Positions 1 through 11,403 of a stretch of DNA of 64,000 nucleotides are shown in pieces. Every line of letters begins with the position of its first letter. Within the stretch, counting starts at the first letter, position 1. Made by a program: the position numbers and the translations under genes. The notes beneath the pieces are model-generated. The model was given only the letters and a program-made list of their open reading frames with translations, was not told the DNA's origin and searched no databases. The stretch is taken from positions 150,630-214,629 of the forward strand of contig CDRNVI010000046.1 of NCBI GenBank assembly GCA_977017575.1, given 5' to 3'. This DNA is from Paramoeba atlantica (lineage: Eukaryota; Discosea).

Positions 1-1408
1 CCGGAAGTTGACGAAACCCAGCCGAGCTGAAAGGAGGTTTGGGCGCTCGAGGCCAGAAATCACAACCTGCGGATAAGACACCAACACGCTTCGCGCAGAC
101 AAGTCCTCATGGCACGTTTCCTGTAGATTTCCGTGAGCGCGAAGATTACTCATCCGGAAGTTGACGAAACCCAGCCGAGCTGAAAGGAGGTTTGGGCGCT
201 CGAGGCCAGAAATCACAACCTGCGGATAAGACACCAACACGCTTCGCGCAGACAAGTCCTCATGGCACGTTTCCCGTAGCTTTCCGTGAGCGCGAAGATT
301 ACTCATCCGGAAGTTGACGAAACCCAGCCGAGCTGAAAGGAGGTTTGGGCGCTCGAGGCCAGAAATCACAACCTGCGGATAAGAAACCAACACGCTTCGC
401 GCAGACAAGTCCTCATGGCACGTTTCCCGTAGCTTTCCGTGAGCGCGAAGATTACTCATCCGGAAGTTGACGAAACCCAGCCGAGCTGAAAGGAGGTTTG
501 GGCGCTCGAGGCCAGAAATCACAACCTGCGGATAAGACACCAACACGCTTCGCGCAGACAAGTCCTCATGGCACGTTTCCCGTAGATTTCCGTGAGCGCG
601 AAGATTACTCATCCGGAAGTTGACGAAACCCAGCCGAGCTGAAAGGAGGTTTGGGCGCTCGAGGCCAGAAATCACAACCTGCGGATAAGACACCAACACG
701 CTTCGCGCAGACAAGTCCTCATGGCACGTTTCCCGTAGCTTTCCGTGAGCGCGAAGATTACTCATCCGGAAGTTGACGAAACCAAGCCGAGCTGAAAGGA
801 GGTTTGGGCGCTCGAGGCCAGAAATCACAACCTGCGGATAAGAAACCAACACGCTTCGCGCAGACAAGTCCTCATGGCACGTTTCCCGTAGCTTTCCGTG
901 AGCGCGAAGATTACTCATCCGGAAGTTGACGAAACCCAGCCGAGCTGAAAGGAGGTTTGGGCGCTCGAGGCCAGAAATCACAACCTGCGGATAAGACACC
1001 AACACGCTTCGCGCAGACAAGTCCTCATGGCACGTTTCCTGTAGCTTTCCGTGAGCGCGAAGATTACTCATCCGGAAGTTGACGAAACCCAGCCGAGCTG
1101 AAAGGAGGTTTGGGCGCTCGAGGCCAGAAATCACAACCTGCGGATAAGACACCAACACGCTTCGCGCAGACAAGTCCTCATGGCACGTTTCCCGTAGCTT
1201 TCCGTGAGCGCGAAGATTACTCATCCGGAAGTTGACGAAACCCAGCCGAGCTGAAAGGAGGTTTGGGCGCTCGAGGCCAGAAATCACAACCTGCGGATAA
1301 GACACCAACACGCTTCGCGCAGACAAGTCCTCATGGCACGTTTCCCGTAGATTTCCGTGAGCGCGAAGATTACTCATCCGGAAGTTGACGAAACCCAGCC
1401 GAGCTGAA
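1..1408. repeat. 153-bp satellite array, nine full units plus a part
   Basis: The unit starting CCGGAAGTTGACG recurs at 1, 154, 307, 460, 613, 766, 919, 1072, 1225 and 1378, an exact 153-bp period. The units are almost identical. They differ at a few positions, such as GACACC versus GAAACC and GTAGATTT versus GTAGCTTT. The first six units alternate as a trimer (459 bp), a small higher-order repeat. The array runs off the left edge and is cut at 1408 by a run of T. The period is a multiple of three, so long open frames through it are spurious. Confidence 0.97.
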
Positions 1409-1472
1409 TTTTTTTTTTTTTTTTTTTAACCGCGGATGATGGCACGGAAGATAGCCACCACATGGACTGGGG
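1409..1472 (-). mobile_element. Poly(A)-tailed scrap of RLE LINE coding sequence
   Basis: Nineteen T residues (1409-1427) abut the satellite. On the minus strand they form a poly(A) tail. The next 43 bases (1428-1470) match 57825-57866, inside the N-terminal half of the full-length RLE LINE at 55.6-58.8 kb, on the same strand. This is probably a short retroposed piece, or a rearranged one, whose tail joins the 153-bp satellite. Only the match and the tail are visible; the mechanism is inferred. Confidence 0.6.
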
Positions 1473-1502
1473 TAATAAACAGTGGATTTTAAGAAATGTG
1501 AT

Positions 1503-1547
1503 ATAAGCCCCTCGGCTAAATTTCCATGCGTAGACTTCTAGATTTTA
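1503..1547 (+). mobile_element. Terminal fragment of a DIRS/PAT-like element (fossil)
   Basis: The stretch with CCCCTCGGCTAAATTTCC followed by GTAGACTTCTAG matches the reverse complement of 42368-42412. It also resembles the outer end of the A repeats of the DIRS-like elements at 25.5 and 28.0 kb and the relic at 54.2 kb. It is a bare end with no coding part. The family assignment rests on this short similarity only. Confidence 0.5.
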
Positions 1548-1593
1548 ACCCATCTAACCTAAATTTATTCATTACTAACAAAGGAAAAACCAC

Positions 1594-1672
1594 TTAGAAA
1601 GCGAGAGCCATCTCACTCTCATCAGAAATAAACTTCTTCAACTGCGAAAAAGTCACAGCTCCGTTGAGTTCA
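1594..1672 (-). pseudogene. RLE LINE, last 26 codons only
   Basis: Read on the minus strand, this gives a C-terminus beginning ELNGAV and containing QLKK, followed by a stop at 1594-1596. It matches the C-termini of the RLE LINEs at 26.4, 31.2 and 61.8 kb. It is an extremely 5'-truncated copy. Its upstream end touches the (ATA)n tract that ends the neighbouring AP-endonuclease LINE, so the larger LINE may have inserted into or beside it. Confidence 0.7.
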
Positions 1673-4600
1673 ATATAATAATAATAATAATAACAAAAGA
1701 CTATACACATGCAACTTTCAACGTACACTCTCCTTAGCGCACTGAAACATCTATCCACATCACGAATAGGCCAAACCGCGGATTATGCGAATGGAGGTAG
1801 GAGACCTATCCTCTTTTGCAATTAGGAGAAAACGTGTACAAACGAGCACAAGCAAACCAGAACAATCTTACAATTAGCCATTTTCAGCTCAATATTTCAC
1901 CATCGATATTCAACGCGGTACCAAGGGTTAAGCAGTACGCAAGTTCTTGCCTTCATTGCCGCGTCATATGCCCGAAGAGCAACTCAGCGCCAACTTGTTC
2001 TCTGCTTGCCAAATAAACCACCGTATACTATCAATATTACGTACCCCACTCAGTGTTTTCGATGAGTACGGATATTTAGCAATGAAATATACATAAATGC
2101 TCCAGAATATTATTAACGCGTTGGTAAATAAATGTACCAAGAGGACATAACACTCCTGAAAATAAGCGTTCCAGATTAATGCGCAAAGTTATACACAGCA
2201 AATTTCGATTACATATAGCGGCTTTTCTTCACAAAAATGGGGGCATTCGTCAGTCTACCCCGTGATGTCTTGTACTGAGAAAACGTTACTGGATCCCCGG
2301 TATTAGCTTCTGGGTTGAGTGAACGAGCAATCCTGACTGTGCTGCCTTCTTCTGTATTTTTCAGTTTCCCTTTTTTCATATTCACTTTGTGTGGAGATTT
2401 TTCTTGGAGATCATGCTCCCTTTTTTGACCGTGATTAGATTTGTTTCCCTCCCTTTGCGTGTGAATGACGCATGAAAAACGACGTGCAGCTGTTCTCTGT
2501 GCTTTGCGTGCTATTTCATCAGCTTTTTCATTGAAGGAATTCCCGCAGTGTGCCCGCACTTTAATAACGTAGAGACTACTATCTGTACAACGCTCTTTAA
2601 TTGCTCCTTGTATCTGCGTGAGTAGGTCAGCATTTGGCATGCCACCGTATCCAATGATTGAAAAACGAACCCTAACATTATGATACCAGTCCCATACATA
2701 ATGAGAATCAGTATGTATAACTGTGTTCCTCGTAGAAGACGAAGCTGCCTGAATGCCTAAAAGAAAGGAGCGAAGTTCAGCCCGATCCGGTGAAGTGCAT
2801 TCCGGTGGTAAAACGTGTTGTCTGGTTCTTACACCATTTGAATTAACAATAACTATCCCCGAACCCGCGGCTGGTTTTCCTGCTTCTGAACTGACAGCCC
2901 CATCTACGTATATGTGTTCGGAATCAGCTGAGAGAGGAGAATGGTCCGTGCCTTCTTCAATTCCTTCGAGTACTTTGTAGGTGGTAGTATCTAAGTCCTG
3001 GCATACCTTCTTCCAGGATCTAGAGCCGAAAACCATGTAGGATTTGTGAGATTCAAGATATTCACGCAAAAATTTAACTCTCGACGCCCACCAATCCCGA
3101 TCTCCCGCTAGGACATTGAGATCTTCGACATCTAGTTCCATGTCTTCAGCACATGCCTCTGATAGAGTGGGACGATATTTCTTTCCTGTTGCTTTGCGCC
3201 ATAGCATTACCGATTTGAAGGGATTATTGCCGCGGATCAGGTGTCCTAGCATTTGAACTCGGAGGACTCGACATGCGTTAGAAAGTCGCATTCTGTTCCC
3301 ATATAGTGCATCACATGGTGTACCTCTTGTACCATCCCAAGTACGAACCCCGAGCGCTAGTCTTCTCATTCGGTTCACTTCACAGTCAATTAAATCAGCG
3401 TCTTTTTTTATTAGGGAAAAGTTTCCACAGCCATACAGCAATAAAGGTGAAACCAGAGATTCGAATAAGTGAAATTTTGTGACAAGCGTGAGGCCTGATT
3501 TCCATAATGACTGTAGGCGATGTGTTGCAGCCCACGCTAAGTTAATTCGGTCTTCAAAGTTTACAATGACACCCTTATTAGTAATTTTCAACCCCAAGTA
3601 TCGATATTCGGTGATTCGAGGCACCAACCCCCCATTCGTTAGAATCAAGTCTCCTTGTGCGTCATTCACTTGACCTACTGTCATCCACGCAGTTTTATTT
3701 ACACCAATGTTGAGACGTAAGTTGACTTTCGCAGCTGTTTGTTCCAGTCTTTCCATAACGCGATTCAAATTAGTAAGAGAGGGACATATGAGCACTAAAT
3801 CATCCGCGTATGCTAAATAATTTAGACATTGCGCAGGCTTTCCTTGTCTTTTTGTGCCCGCCCTTCGCAAGATAAGTCCGAACTCATTTTCCTTATACAC
3901 TTCAGCCATGACTCGATCCAGAACCATGAGGAATAGGACAGGGGCCAAAACATCACCTTGAAGTGTGCCACACTGGATCGGAAACGTATCAGTAACTCCG
4001 CTTTTGCATCGTACAACTGCTTCTGTTTTTTCATACATAGACATTATCATGCTGCTGAGATGCTGCGGGATGTGAAAGGCTTCCAGTGCAGCACGAATGG
4101 AGAAAAAGCTGACTGAAGGAAATGCCTGACGGAAATCCACGAAGCCTAGCGCAACACCAGGATTCTCACGAGACGCTTTCTGGCACAACTCAATGAGGGT
4201 TGCTTGTGCTCCCGTTGTTGCTCTATTGGGTCGGAATCCGTATTGACAATCACTTAATTGAGCATCCACTGTAGGAAGAATTCGATTTAGTATCATACGG
4301 TTCATGAGTTTTGCAGCGTGCACTATTAGACATATTGGTCTCCAATTGTTCATGTTGCCTAAGTCGCCTTTTTTCGGAACTGGGACTTGGATAACTCGTT
4401 TCCATGTCTGTGGCGCTCTTCCGCTCTCACGAACCATATTAATTAAATGTAGAAGAATAGATTGTATGAACGGATCGCTGTTCAGTACTCGTAAGGCTTC
4501 AATTGGAATCGAGTCAATGCCTGGTGCTTTACCAGTTGCCATATCTTTAAGAGCAGTCGTCAATTCATTGAGATCAAACGGTCCATCAGATATAGGGATA

Positions 4601-6430
4601 AACGACTTTGGCGCTTCCGCAAATTTGATCTTGTTGTCTACCTCCTTTAGTTGCACAGTATTCTGAAAGTGTAATCGCACATTACATAATTGTTCGCTTT
4701 TTGTTTTTCCTGGCGGTCTGAGGCGTGATGAAGTGTGCCCAGTCATCATTTTAACATGTCTCCAAGAAGAACGTTTGTATCTTTGAAAGTTTTGTTGTAG
4801 AGACAGGCATTCTTGAGTGATATTTTCATTCACGGTGATGCTATGTTCTTTTACTAGAGAATCGAACCTCTGCGGACTTTGAGACGTACGGAAAATGTCA
4901 CGGATTCGCAACTGTGTAGTAGTTTCATCGTTTGAAGCAAACATGTTTATGTTTTTCTCCTTCGTTGGTATAGATTCAGCAGCCATGATAATTGCTTTTT
5001 CCAATTTATCCCACAAAATATCACTTGGAAATATCACAGGCATTTCGGTTGACATTTTCTGGTTTGGCTCATTTCGTCTTCTTTTCATCCCAACTATCTC
5101 CGCATGTTCGGTGTAGTTCTCTTTCACACGGCGTATGAAGTCCATACATATTTGTGGATCCTTTAACTGATACCACGGTAATCGCAAGCTACCGTCATTT
5201 ACTGAAGCTTTCCAACGAAACTTAGTTTTTACTGTTACTATTTGATGTCGAGTCGGCACCGGGGGTTGGAGAACTCTGTGGCCATGTAAGGTAGTGACGA
5301 AACGTTTGTTGACAAGAATATGGTCTAGTTGTTTTACAGTTCCATTTTGAAAAGTATAAGTCCACTTCTTTCTGCTTGGGCAGGATGTATGTGCCGCGCG
5401 AGCCCCAAGCTCAGACAGTAAATTGGTAAGCCGATGTTGTGCCTTATTTTTACGCATTATTCGCTGACACTTATCTGTCAGTGGCGCATTAAGATCCCCC
5501 AGAACAAGTTTTATTTTCGCATTACTAAGATTCCATGCATCACGTAGATCATTGCAAAATTTCTCCTTTACGTCATCTTTTGCCACCGCCGTGGGGGCAT
5601 AAACATTGAATAGCACACCGTGGAATTTTGGTAAGTCTAGAGTAACCTGTTGGATCCGATCACTGATTCGCGACACAAGAGCAGGCTCAAATAGGCTTAG
5701 AATCATGAGTCCACCGTAACCTTTGATAGCGCCTTGAATATAAACATGAAATACGAACTTTCCATGACGAATTGTCTGATGTGCAATGTTTTGAATGATA
5801 TCGGTTTGTACACGAGTTTCCTGAAGGCAACAGAGGGCAAGGCCTCGCTCGACCATGTACGACATAATTTCCCGTAGTCGTGTCGATTTGCGAAGGGAGA
5901 AATAATCAGTTCCCTTTAGTTTCAGGGTAGTGACGTTTAGAGTTGCAAGATGTAGCGTCTTGTTCGTGGCAATGGGGTTAGATTCCTCGACCGCCGGGGA
6001 GCCATTCCGACGGGGAAGTCGGGCAGAACGGTGCTTCCTACATTTCTTCTTACGGGGGGGTGCCACGCGGCCCGCACAGATCGCTACTCGTGGGTCTATA
6101 GGGGGAAAAGGAAACGATACTCCAGGACAACAGTCATAGCGAATACGCCATAGACCATTTTTGGCCCGAAATTTCGCAGTCCCTTGCCACATCTTTAGCC
6201 TTTGAGCAAACGACCAGCGCCAGACCACAGCGACACGAGACCCCGCACGAATCGTGTTGGACATACTGGTTACCGCACGATCACGGAGTTTTGCTACGCC
6301 AACCTTTGACTTTGATGGCCAAAAATTGACGCCCCGACCTAACCTGGACCGACCAATAAGAGCAACCGGGTCAGAACACCGCTTTCTCTCATTGACCGTG
6401 CCGGAGGTATCCATGGCCTTATTATAACGA
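1673..6430 (-). mobile_element. APE-RT-RNase H LINE (I/R1-like group), apparently full length
   Basis: The element contains one very long open frame (2209-6414), a 3' untranslated stretch (1694-2208) and a 3' microsatellite tail, (TTA)n on the minus strand at 1674-1693. The second APE LINE (39.2-42.3 kb) ends in the same kind of TTA tail, which supports this 3' end. The 5' end lies about 16 bp before the ATG and directly meets the 18-bp array, so the 5' UTR is very short or absent. No target duplication is evident, because the left flank is LINE and satellite debris rather than 18-bp repeat. Confidence 0.85.
2209..6414 (-). CDS. LINE polyprotein: AP endonuclease, reverse transcriptase, RNase H
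   Basis: The 1401-residue open frame has no stop. The N-terminal 150 residues are basic and of unknown function. Residues about 155-400 form an APE-type endonuclease (LNVTTL, LQETR, VYAPT, LGDLNAP, LDHILVNKR, TRHQ), which nicks target DNA. Residues about 640-960 form the reverse transcriptase (GKAPGIDSIP, YGFRPNR, GTLQGDVLAP, YADD near 869). Residues about 1165-1300 form an RNase H with D in YVDGA, E in DRAELRSF, D in HTDSHY and D in KADEIA. A 70-residue charged tail follows. This domain order fits the I superfamily. The frame is uninterrupted, which suggests a recently active copy. The first ATG (6414) is 16 bp from the 18-bp array and is the only upstream choice. No separate gag-like ORF is present. 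Confidence 0.9.
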   Translation of the reverse strand: MDTSGTVNERKRCSDPVALIGRSRLGRGVNFWPSKSKVGVAKLRDRAVTSMSNTIRAGSRVAVVWRWSFAQRLKMWQGTAKFRAKNGLWRIRYDCCPGVSFPFPPIDPRVAICAGRVAPPRKKKCRKHRSARLPRRNGSPAVEESNPIATNKTLHLATLNVTTLKLKGTDYFSLRKSTRLREIMSYMVERGLALCCLQETRVQTDIIQNIAHQTIRHGKFVFHVYIQGAIKGYGGLMILSLFEPALVSRISDRIQQVTLDLPKFHGVLFNVYAPTAVAKDDVKEKFCNDLRDAWNLSNAKIKLVLGDLNAPLTDKCQRIMRKNKAQHRLTNLLSELGARAAHTSCPSRKKWTYTFQNGTVKQLDHILVNKRFVTTLHGHRVLQPPVPTRHQIVTVKTKFRWKASVNDGSLRLPWYQLKDPQICMDFIRRVKENYTEHAEIVGMKRRRNEPNQKMSTEMPVIFPSDILWDKLEKAIIMAAESIPTKEKNINMFASNDETTTQLRIRDIFRTSQSPQRFDSLVKEHSITVNENITQECLSLQQNFQRYKRSSWRHVKMMTGHTSSRLRPPGKTKSEQLCNVRLHFQNTVQLKEVDNKIKFAEAPKSFIPISDGPFDLNELTTALKDMATGKAPGIDSIPIEALRVLNSDPFIQSILLHLINMVRESGRAPQTWKRVIQVPVPKKGDLGNMNNWRPICLIVHAAKLMNRMILNRILPTVDAQLSDCQYGFRPNRATTGAQATLIELCQKASRENPGVALGFVDFRQAFPSVSFFSIRAALEAFHIPQHLSSMIMSMYEKTEAVVRCKSGVTDTFPIQCGTLQGDVLAPVLFLMVLDRVMAEVYKENEFGLILRRAGTKRQGKPAQCLNYLAYADDLVLICPSLTNLNRVMERLEQTAAKVNLRLNIGVNKTAWMTVGQVNDAQGDLILTNGGLVPRITEYRYLGLKITNKGVIVNFEDRINLAWAATHRLQSLWKSGLTLVTKFHLFESLVSPLLLYGCGNFSLIKKDADLIDCEVNRMRRLALGVRTWDGTRGTPCDALYGNRMRLSNACRVLRVQMLGHLIRGNNPFKSVMLWRKATGKKYRPTLSEACAEDMELDVEDLNVLAGDRDWWASRVKFLREYLESHKSYMVFGSRSWKKVCQDLDTTTYKVLEGIEEGTDHSPLSADSEHIYVDGAVSSEAGKPAAGSGIVIVNSNGVRTRQHVLPPECTSPDRAELRSFLLGIQAASSSTRNTVIHTDSHYVWDWYHNVRVRFSIIGYGGMPNADLLTQIQGAIKERCTDSSLYVIKVRAHCGNSFNEKADEIARKAQRTAARRFSCVIHTQREGNKSNHGQKREHDLQEKSPHKVNMKKGKLKNTEEGSTVRIARSLNPEANTGDPVTFSQYKTSRGRLTNAPIFVKKSRYM

Positions 6431-9400
6431 TTACAATAAGGAAAGGTCTTACAATAAGGAAAGGTCTTACAATAAGGAAAGGTCTTACAATAAGGAAAGG
6501 TCTTACAATAAGGAAAGGTCTTACAATAAGGAAAGGTCTTACAATAAGGAAAGGTCTTACAATAAGGAAAGGTCTTACAATAAGGAAAGGTCTTACAATA
6601 AGGAAAGGTCTTACAATAAGGAAAGGTCTTACAATAAGGAAAGGTCTTACAATAAGGAAAGGTCTTACAATAAGGAAAGGTCTTACAATAAGGAAAGGTC
6701 TTACAATAAGGAAAGGTCTTACAATAAGGAAAGGTCTTACAATAAGGAAAGGTCTTACAATAAGGAAAGGTCTTACAATAAGGAAAGGTCTTACAATAAG
6801 GAAAGGTCTTACAATAAGGAAAGGTCTTACAATAAGGAAAGGTCTTACAATAAGGAAAGGTCTTACAATAAGGAAAGGTCTTACAATAAGGAAAGGTCTT
6901 ACAATAAGGAAAGGTCTTACAATAAGGAAAGGTCTTACAATAAGGAAAGGTCTTACAATAAGGAAAGGTCTTACAATAAGGAAAGGTCTTACAATAAGGA
7001 AAGGTCTTACAATAAGGAAAGGTCTTACAATAAGGAAAGGTCTTACAATAAGGAAAGGTCTTACAATAAGGAAAGGTCTTACAATAAGGAAAGGTCTTAC
7101 AATAAGGAAAGGTCTTACAATAAGGAAAGGTCTTACAATAAGGAAAGGTCTTACAATAAGGAAAGGTCTTACAATAAGGAAAGGTCTTACAATAAGGAAA
7201 GGTCTTACAATAAGGAAAGGTCTTACAATAAGGAAAGGTCTTACAATAAGGAAAGGTCTTACAATAAGGAAAGGTCTTACAATAAGGAAAGGTCTTACAA
7301 TAAGGAAAGGTCTTACAATAAGGAAAGGTCTTACAATAAGGAAAGGTCTTACAATAAGGAAAGGTCTTACAATAAGGAAAGGTCTTACAATAAGGAAAGG
7401 TCTTACAATAAGGAAAGGTCTTACAATAAGGAAAGGTCTTACAATAAGGAAAGGTCTTACAATAAGGAAAGGTCTTACAATAAGGAAAGGTCTTACAATA
7501 AGGAAAGGTCTTACAATAAGGAAAGGTCTTACAATAAGGAAAGGTCTTACAATAAGGAAAGGTCTTACAATAAGGAAAGGTCTTACAATAAGGAAAGGTC
7601 TTACAATAAGGAAAGGTCTTACAATAAGGAAAGGTCTTACAATAAGGAAAGGTCTTACAATAAGGAAAGGTCTTACAATAAGGAAAGGTCTTACAATAAG
7701 GAAAGGTCTTACAATAAGGAAAGGTCTTACAATAAGGAAAGGTCTTACAATAAGGAAAGGTCTTACAATAAGGAAAGGTCTTACAATAAGGAAAGGTCTT
7801 ACAATAAGGAAAGGTCTTACAATAAGGAAAGGTCTTACAATAAGGAAAGGTCTTACAATAAGGAAAGGTCTTACAATAAGGAAAGGTCTTACAATAAGGA
7901 AAGGTCTTACAATAAGGAAAGGTCTTACAATAAGGAAAGGTCTTACAATAAGGAAAGGTCTTACAATAAGGAAAGGTCTTACAATAAGGAAAGGTCTTAC
8001 AATAAGGAAAGGTCTTACAATAAGGAAAGGTCTTACAATAAGGAAAGGTCTTACAATAAGGAAAGGTCTTACAATAAGGAAAGGTCTTACAATAAGGAAA
8101 GGTCTTACAATAAGGAAAGGTCTTACAATAAGGAAAGGTCTTACAATAAGGAAAGGTCTTACAATAAGGAAAGGTCTTACAATAAGGAAAGGTCTTACAA
8201 TAAGGAAAGGTCTTACAATAAGGAAAGGTCTTACAATAAGGAAAGGTCTTACAATAAGGAAAGGTCTTACAATAAGGAAAGGTCTTACAATAAGGAAAGG
8301 TCTTACAATAAGGAAAGGTCTTACAATAAGGAAAGGTCTTACAATAAGGAAAGGTCTTACAATAAGGAAAGGTCTTACAATAAGGAAAGGTCTTACAATA
8401 AGGAAAGGTCTTACAATAAGGAAAGGTCTTACAATAAGGAAAGGTCTTACAATAAGGAAAGGTCTTACAATAAGGAAAGGTCTTACAATAAGGAAAGGTC
8501 TTACAATAAGGAAAGGTCTTACAATAAGGAAAGGTCTTACAATAAGGAAAGGTCTTACAATAAGGAAAGGTCTTACAATAAGGAAAGGTCTTACAATAAG
8601 GAAAGGTCTTACAATAAGGAAAGGTCTTACAATAAGGAAAGGTCTTACAATAAGGAAAGGTCTTACAATAAGGAAAGGTCTTACAATAAGGAAAGGTCTT
8701 ACAATAAGGAAAGGTCTTACAATAAGGAAAGGTCTTACAATAAGGAAAGGTCTTACAATAAGGAAAGGTCTTACAATAAGGAAAGGTCTTACAATAAGGA
8801 AAGGTCTTACAATAAGGAAAGGTCTTACAATAAGGAAAGGTCTTACAATAAGGAAAGGTCTTACAATAAGGAAAGGTCTTACAATAAGGAAAGGTCTTAC
8901 AATAAGGAAAGGTCTTACAATAAGGAAAGGTCTTACAATAAGGAAAGGTCTTACAATAAGGAAAGGTCTTACAATAAGGAAAGGTCTTACAATAAGGAAA
9001 GGTCTTACAATAAGGAAAGGTCTTACAATAAGGAAAGGTCTTACAATAAGGAAAGGTCTTACAATAAGGAAAGGTCTTACAATAAGGAAAGGTCTTACAA
9101 TAAGGAAAGGTCTTACAATAAGGAAAGGTCTTACAATAAGGAAAGGTCTTACAATAAGGAAAGGTCTTACAATAAGGAAAGGTCTTACAATAAGGAAAGG
9201 TCTTACAATAAGGAAAGGTCTTACAATAAGGAAAGGTCTTACAATAAGGAAAGGTCTTACAATAAGGAAAGGTCTTACAATAAGGAAAGGTCTTACAATA
9301 AGGAAAGGTCTTACAATAAGGAAAGGTCTTACAATAAGGAAAGGTCTTACAATAAGGAAAGGTCTTACAATAAGGAAAGGTCTTACAATAAGGAAAGGTC

Positions 9401-10739
9401 TTACAATAAGGAAAGGTCTTACAATAAGGAAAGGTCTTACAATAAGGAAAGGTCTTACAATAAGGAAAGGTCTTACAATAAGGAAAGGTCTTACAATAAG
9501 GAAAGGTCTTACAATAAGGAAAGGTCTTACAATAAGGAAAGGTCTTACAATAAGGAAAGGTCTTACAATAAGGAAAGGTCTTACAATAAGGAAAGGTCTT
9601 ACAATAAGGAAAGGTCTTACAATAAGGAAAGGTCTTACAATAAGGAAAGGTCTTACAATAAGGAAAGGTCTTACAATAAGGAAAGGTCTTACAATAAGGA
9701 AAGGTCTTACAATAAGGAAAGGTCTTACAATAAGGAAAGGTCTTACAATAAGGAAAGGTCTTACAATAAGGAAAGGTCTTACAATAAGGAAAGGTCTTAC
9801 AATAAGGAAAGGTCTTACAATAAGGAAAGGTCTTACAATAAGGAAAGGTCTTACAATAAGGAAAGGTCTTACAATAAGGAAAGGTCTTACAATAAGGAAA
9901 GGTCTTACAATAAGGAAAGGTCTTACAATAAGGAAAGGTCTTACAATAAGGAAAGGTCTTACAATAAGGAAAGGTCTTACAATAAGGAAAGGTCTTACAA
10001 TAAGGAAAGGTCTTACAATAAGGAAAGGTCTTACAATAAGGAAAGGTCTTACAATAAGGAAAGGTCTTACAATAAGGAAAGGTCTTACAATAAGGAAAGG
10101 TCTTACAATAAGGAAAGGTCTTACAATAAGGAAAGGTCTTACAATAAGGAAAGGTCTTACAATAAGGAAAGGTCTTACAATAAGGAAAGGTCTTACAATA
10201 AGGAAAGGTCTTACAATAAGGAAAGGTCTTACAATAAGGAAAGGTCTTACAATAAGGAAAGGTCTTACAATAAGGAAAGGTCTTACAATAAGGAAAGGTC
10301 TTACAATAAGGAAAGGTCTTACAATAAGGAAAGGTCTTACAATAAGGAAAGGTCTTACAATAAGGAAAGGTCTTACAATAAGGAAAGGTCTTACAATAAG
10401 GAAAGGTCTTACAATAAGGAAAGGTCTTACAATAAGGAAAGGTCTTACAATAAGGAAAGGTCTTACAATAAGGAAAGGTCTTACAATAAGGAAAGGTCTT
10501 TACAATAAGGAAAGGTCTTACAATAAGGAAAGGTCTTACAATAAGGAAAGGTCTTACAATAAGGAAAGGTCTTACAATAAGGAAAGGTCTTACAATAAGG
10601 AAAGGTCTTACAATAAGGAAAGGTCTTACAATAAGGAAAGGTCTTACAATAAGGAAAGGTCTTACAATAAGGAAAGGTCTTACAATAAGGAAAGGTCTTA
10701 CAATAAGGAAAGGTCTTACAATAAGGAAAGGTCTTACAA
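6431..10739 (+). repeat. 18-bp tandem array, left block (about 239 copies)
   Basis: The unit TTACAATAAGGAAAGGTC repeats head to tail with almost no variation over 4.3 kb. One extra T lies near 10500. The other strand reads GACCTTTCCTTATTGTAA. The block abuts the 5' end of the APE LINE on the left and is broken on the right by a PAT-like element. Past that element the array resumes at 15750, in the same orientation. It could be a telomere-type or subtelomeric repeat, but no chromosome end is visible. Long hexapeptide-repeat frames within it are artefacts of the 18-bp period. Confidence 0.97.
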
Positions 10740-11195
10740 GAATTGCTCATCAGAATATAATTTTAATAAACAAATAATTAATTTGTAATCACTAAATATA
10801 ATTTATCAAATACGAGGCACCCAAATACCTGTGTTTTGAACGTTACTATAAATAAAATTATTTGATGAATATAGTACTAAAGGACGTCCTTATCAAAACA
10901 ATCTTCACCTCTCTCTCTCTTGCGAATGGGTAGTTCCCCGGCGGGGAGTGGTTCGGGGGATGGCGGGTGGGGCAACTTTCCTTTTGCGAAAATAGAGAAA
11001 AGCTACTAGTGTAATAATAAAGTATAGTACTGTATAATTGATAATCTACAAATATACATGGTTCCCCCCAGAGGGGGCAATGTCACACTGAAATCAGATC
11101 ATAATATTAAATATCATGTGCCCCGTAGGGCCACGGTCAGATCTCATACAGAATCAAAAGTATCTTCTTTGATCAATTCTTTCCGTAAACTATAA
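10740..11195 (-). repeat. B1-linker-A1 block of the PAT element
   Basis: B1 spans 208 bp (10740-10947) and A1 spans 224 bp (10972-11195). The 24-bp linker (10948-10971) occurs only here and is G-rich, with runs able to form a G-quadruplex on the plus strand. A1 contains two GC hairpins, one around CCCCCCAGAGGGGG and one around GTGCCCCGTAGGGCCAC. The A-B junction at 11195/11196 shows what joined element ends look like. It matches the two outer boundaries at 10740 and 15749. Confidence 0.9.
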
Positions 11196-11403
11196 GAATT
11201 GCTCATCAGAATATAATTTTAATAAACAAATAATTAATTTGTAATCACTAAATATAATTTATCAAATACGAGGCACCCAAATACCTGTGTTTTGAACGTT
11301 ACTATAAATAAAATTATTTGATGAATATAGTACTAAAGGACGTCCTTATCAAAACAATCTTCACCTCTCTCTCTCTTGCGAATGGGTAGTTCCCCGGCGG
11401 GGA
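11196..11403 (-). repeat. B2 repeat of the PAT element
   Basis: This is a 208-bp copy of 10740-10947 with no visible difference. It starts GAATTGCTCATC and ends CCCCGGCGGGGA. After it the sequence reads CCACCCACTCGCC, leading into the 3' end of the RT/RNase H frame. The change from the linker (after B1) to this CCACCC sequence (after B2) marks the inner limit of the repeat exactly. Confidence 0.9.

Noticed and set aside
1816-2016. 66-codon plus-strand frame beside the APE LINE
   Set aside because: It lies in the 3' UTR of the minus-strand LINE and shows no motif.
6431-10739. CRISPR-like array
   Set aside because: Units are contiguous with no variable spacers, and the context is eukaryotic retroelements.
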